From NCBI GenBank assembly GCA_963665975.1, contig OY762508.1, positions 1,364,001 through 1,428,000 of the forward strand: a DNA stretch of 64,000 nucleotides. The letters run 5' to 3'. Shown in pieces: positions 62,432 to 64,000 of this stretch (its first letter is position 1; the number at the start of each line of letters is the position of its first letter). The translations under genes were made by a program, and so were the position numbers. The notes beneath the pieces were generated by a model, which saw only the letters and a program-made list of their open reading frames with translations, made no database searches and had not been told where the DNA came from. Origin of the DNA: G963665975 sp963665975. GTDB taxonomy: Bacteria; Bacteroidota; Rhodothermia; Rhodothermales; Bin80.

Positions 62432-64000
62432 ATGTATATTCCCGATCACACGATCGAAGAAATACGCAGCGCATCCGATATCGTAGATATCGTACGTGAC
62501 TACGTGCAATTGAAGCGCCGGGGATCCAACTTCGTCGGCCTTTGCCCTTTTCACAATGAAAAGACGCCGTCGTTCACCGTGAACCCCGGCATGGGAATCT
62601 TCAAGTGCTTCGGATGCCAAAAGGGGGGCAACGTATTCCAGTTCGTGATGGAATTGGAGTCTGTCAGCTTTCCGGAGGCGGCCCGGACACTGGCCAAACG
62701 CGCGCACGTCGCGCTACCTACTGCGCCAGATGCAAAGATGGATCGCGAAATAGAGGCGGTCTATCACAGCCTGCGCTTTGCTGCAAAATTTTTTCACGCA
62801 CAACTACTGTCTGATTGCGGCAAAGAGGCGCTTGACTACCTCAAGGGCCGGGGCTTTACGGACAAGACGATTCGCAGATTCGGTCTGGGTTATGCGCCGG
62901 ACCAGTGGGACGCCCTCATCAAGGCCGCGCAAGCACAGCATATTGATCTCCGCTACCTTGAACTGGCGGGAATGCTTGTCAGGCGCCAGGATGGCAAGGG
63001 CTGTTACGACCGTTTCCGGGGGCGTACTATATTCCCCATCTTCTCTGTGGCAGGCAAGGTTATTGGCTTTGGTGGACGTGTACTGCATCCGTCCGACGAT
63101 AGTCCCAAATACATTAACTCTCCGGAGACCAGGGTCTATGCAAAGAGCAAGGTGCTCTTCGGTCTGTCATTCGGCAAGGCCGCTGTGCGCAAGGCGGAGG
63201 AGGCAATCCTGGTGGAAGGATACACTGATGTTATTTCGCTGCACCAGGCGGGCATTGAAAACGTGATCGCCTGCAGCGGCACGGCGCTAACGCCGGAGCA
63301 AGTCCGAGTGCTGAGTCGTTTTGCCAGACGGATTCTCCTGCTCTACGATGCCGACGAGGCCGGAAACCGCGCCGCGGCGCGCGGCATTGAGACCGTGCTC
63401 GCCGGCGATCTATCTGCGAGCGTAGTCGCGCTGCCGCAGGGTTCAGATCCTGACTCTTTCGTGCGCGAGCACGGAAACGAGGCGTTTCGGGCCTACGTTG
63501 CTCAGCACAGGGAAGACGCCATCGCATTCATGTACGCATCCGCGGCGCGCCATGGTGCCCTGGATACAGCGGATGGCCACGCGAAAACCGTGCGTGCGAC
63601 GCTTCAGGCCATACGACGGGTACCCGATTCCCTGAAGCGAGAGCCACTGTTGCGACGCGCCAGCGAAGTCTTCGGCATCCCTGATTCGGCACTCCGCGAA
63701 GCATTCAAGCGCCTGGAGGGCTCAAGGCGAACACCCCGTCGCGAACAGCGTCCAAAGCCCGACGCGACGCCGGAAACGTCTCCCCCTGATCGGGCCCTGA
63801 GCGCAGAAAAAGCGCTCCTTGAACTCATGCTCACCAAGGGGGCATCCATGGTGTCGCTCGTCATGCAGTATGTGAGCCTGGATGAGTTTACGGAAGGACC
63901 GGCGCGTGATGTTGCGACCCGGATCTTTGACACCGATCGCGAACACGCAATCCACGCACAGGAATTCCTTGACGGCCAATACCCGGAAGATGTGCAGAGC
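62432..64000 (+). CDS. dnaG: DNA primase DnaG (3' end beyond window)
   Basis: DnaG makes RNA primers at the replication fork. The frame runs from the ATG at 62432 to the window end (523 codons visible). The N-terminal zinc-binding CHC2 finger is complete: C38, H41, C59, C62 in GLCPFHNEKTPSF and FKCFGCQKGG. The TOPRIM domain follows with EEAILVEGYTDVISL and ILLLYDADEAGNRAAAR (acidic Mg-binding residues), and DPDSFVREHG. The C-terminal DnaB-interacting domain is only partly present. Confidence 0.95.
   Translation, partial: MYIPDHTIEEIRSASDIVDIVRDYVQLKRRGSNFVGLCPFHNEKTPSFTVNPGMGIFKCFGCQKGGNVFQFVMELESVSFPEAARTLAKRAHVALPTAPDAKMDREIEAVYHSLRFAAKFFHAQLLSDCGKEALDYLKGRGFTDKTIRRFGLGYAPDQWDALIKAAQAQHIDLRYLELAGMLVRRQDGKGCYDRFRGRTIFPIFSVAGKVIGFGGRVLHPSDDSPKYINSPETRVYAKSKVLFGLSFGKAAVRKAEEAILVEGYTDVISLHQAGIENVIACSGTALTPEQVRVLSRFARRILLLYDADEAGNRAAARGIETVLAGDLSASVVALPQGSDPDSFVREHGNEAFRAYVAQHREDAIAFMYASAARHGALDTADGHAKTVRATLQAIRRVPDSLKREPLLRRASEVFGIPDSALREAFKRLEGSRRTPRREQRPKPDATPETSPPDRALSAEKALLELMLTKGASMVSLVMQYVSLDEFTEGPARDVATRIFDTDREHAIHAQEFLDGQYPEDVQS

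Overview
The window looks like a chromosome segment of a moderately GC-rich, Gram-negative bacterium of the Bacteroidota/Rhodothermota kind. The clues are a PorV/PorQ-family outer-membrane protein next to a large secreted protein with a FlgD-like C-terminal domain, a type III (GlnN) glutamine synthetase, GWxTD and SPOR-domain proteins, several lipoproteins, and E. coli-type FadE beside FadN/FadA-type genes. The taxon is inferred from gene content, not from a marker comparison.

Layout. 1-2.5 kb: the end of a secreted protein gene and a porV-like gene. 3.1-12.8 kb: ordinary chromosomal genes (glnN, a sulfatase, a methyltransferase, a lipoprotein, tRNA-Pro, a nuclease-fold protein, a 3',5'-bisphosphate nucleotidase-like phosphatase, an acyltransferase and a zinc alcohol dehydrogenase). 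13.2-31.6 kb: a defence island. It holds a two-gene OLD/AAA ATPase plus TOPRIM-like DUF4276 module on the minus strand, a small TMEM220-like membrane gene, and a full type 1 BREX operon in canonical order (brxA-brxB-brxC-pglX-pglZ-brxL). The pglX gene is cut by a complete IS66-family element (23295-25721, 2427 bp). The element is flanked by a perfect 8-bp duplication AGAACAAT, and removing it with one copy restores an uninterrupted 1165-codon pglX frame. This is the most notable observation in the window.

31.6-41.0 kb: an amidohydrolase on the minus strand, then a tight plus-strand run of cupin, lipoprotein alpha-amylase, LolA-like sorting protein, two FtsX/LolC-type permeases, a LolD-type ATPase and an outer-membrane barrel. 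41.5-44.1 kb: two different OsmC-family proteins and a repeat-bearing DUF4097-type protein. 44.3-50.5 kb: a fatty-acid beta-oxidation operon (fadN-like, fadA-like, fadE).

50.7-64.0 kb: small membrane and CsbD-like proteins, a GWxTD protein, an ECF sigma/FecR anti-sigma pair, an MBL hydrolase, a polyprenyl diphosphate synthase, a metal/cobalamin-type ABC permease with its binding protein but no ATPase, deoC, a SPOR lipoprotein, dapD, a ROK kinase, a 40-residue lipoprotein, and the 5' part of dnaG running off the window end.

The island is more AT-rich by eye than its flanks, consistent with horizontal acquisition. With pglX broken, the BREX methyltransferase is probably inactive at present, although the other five BREX genes are intact.
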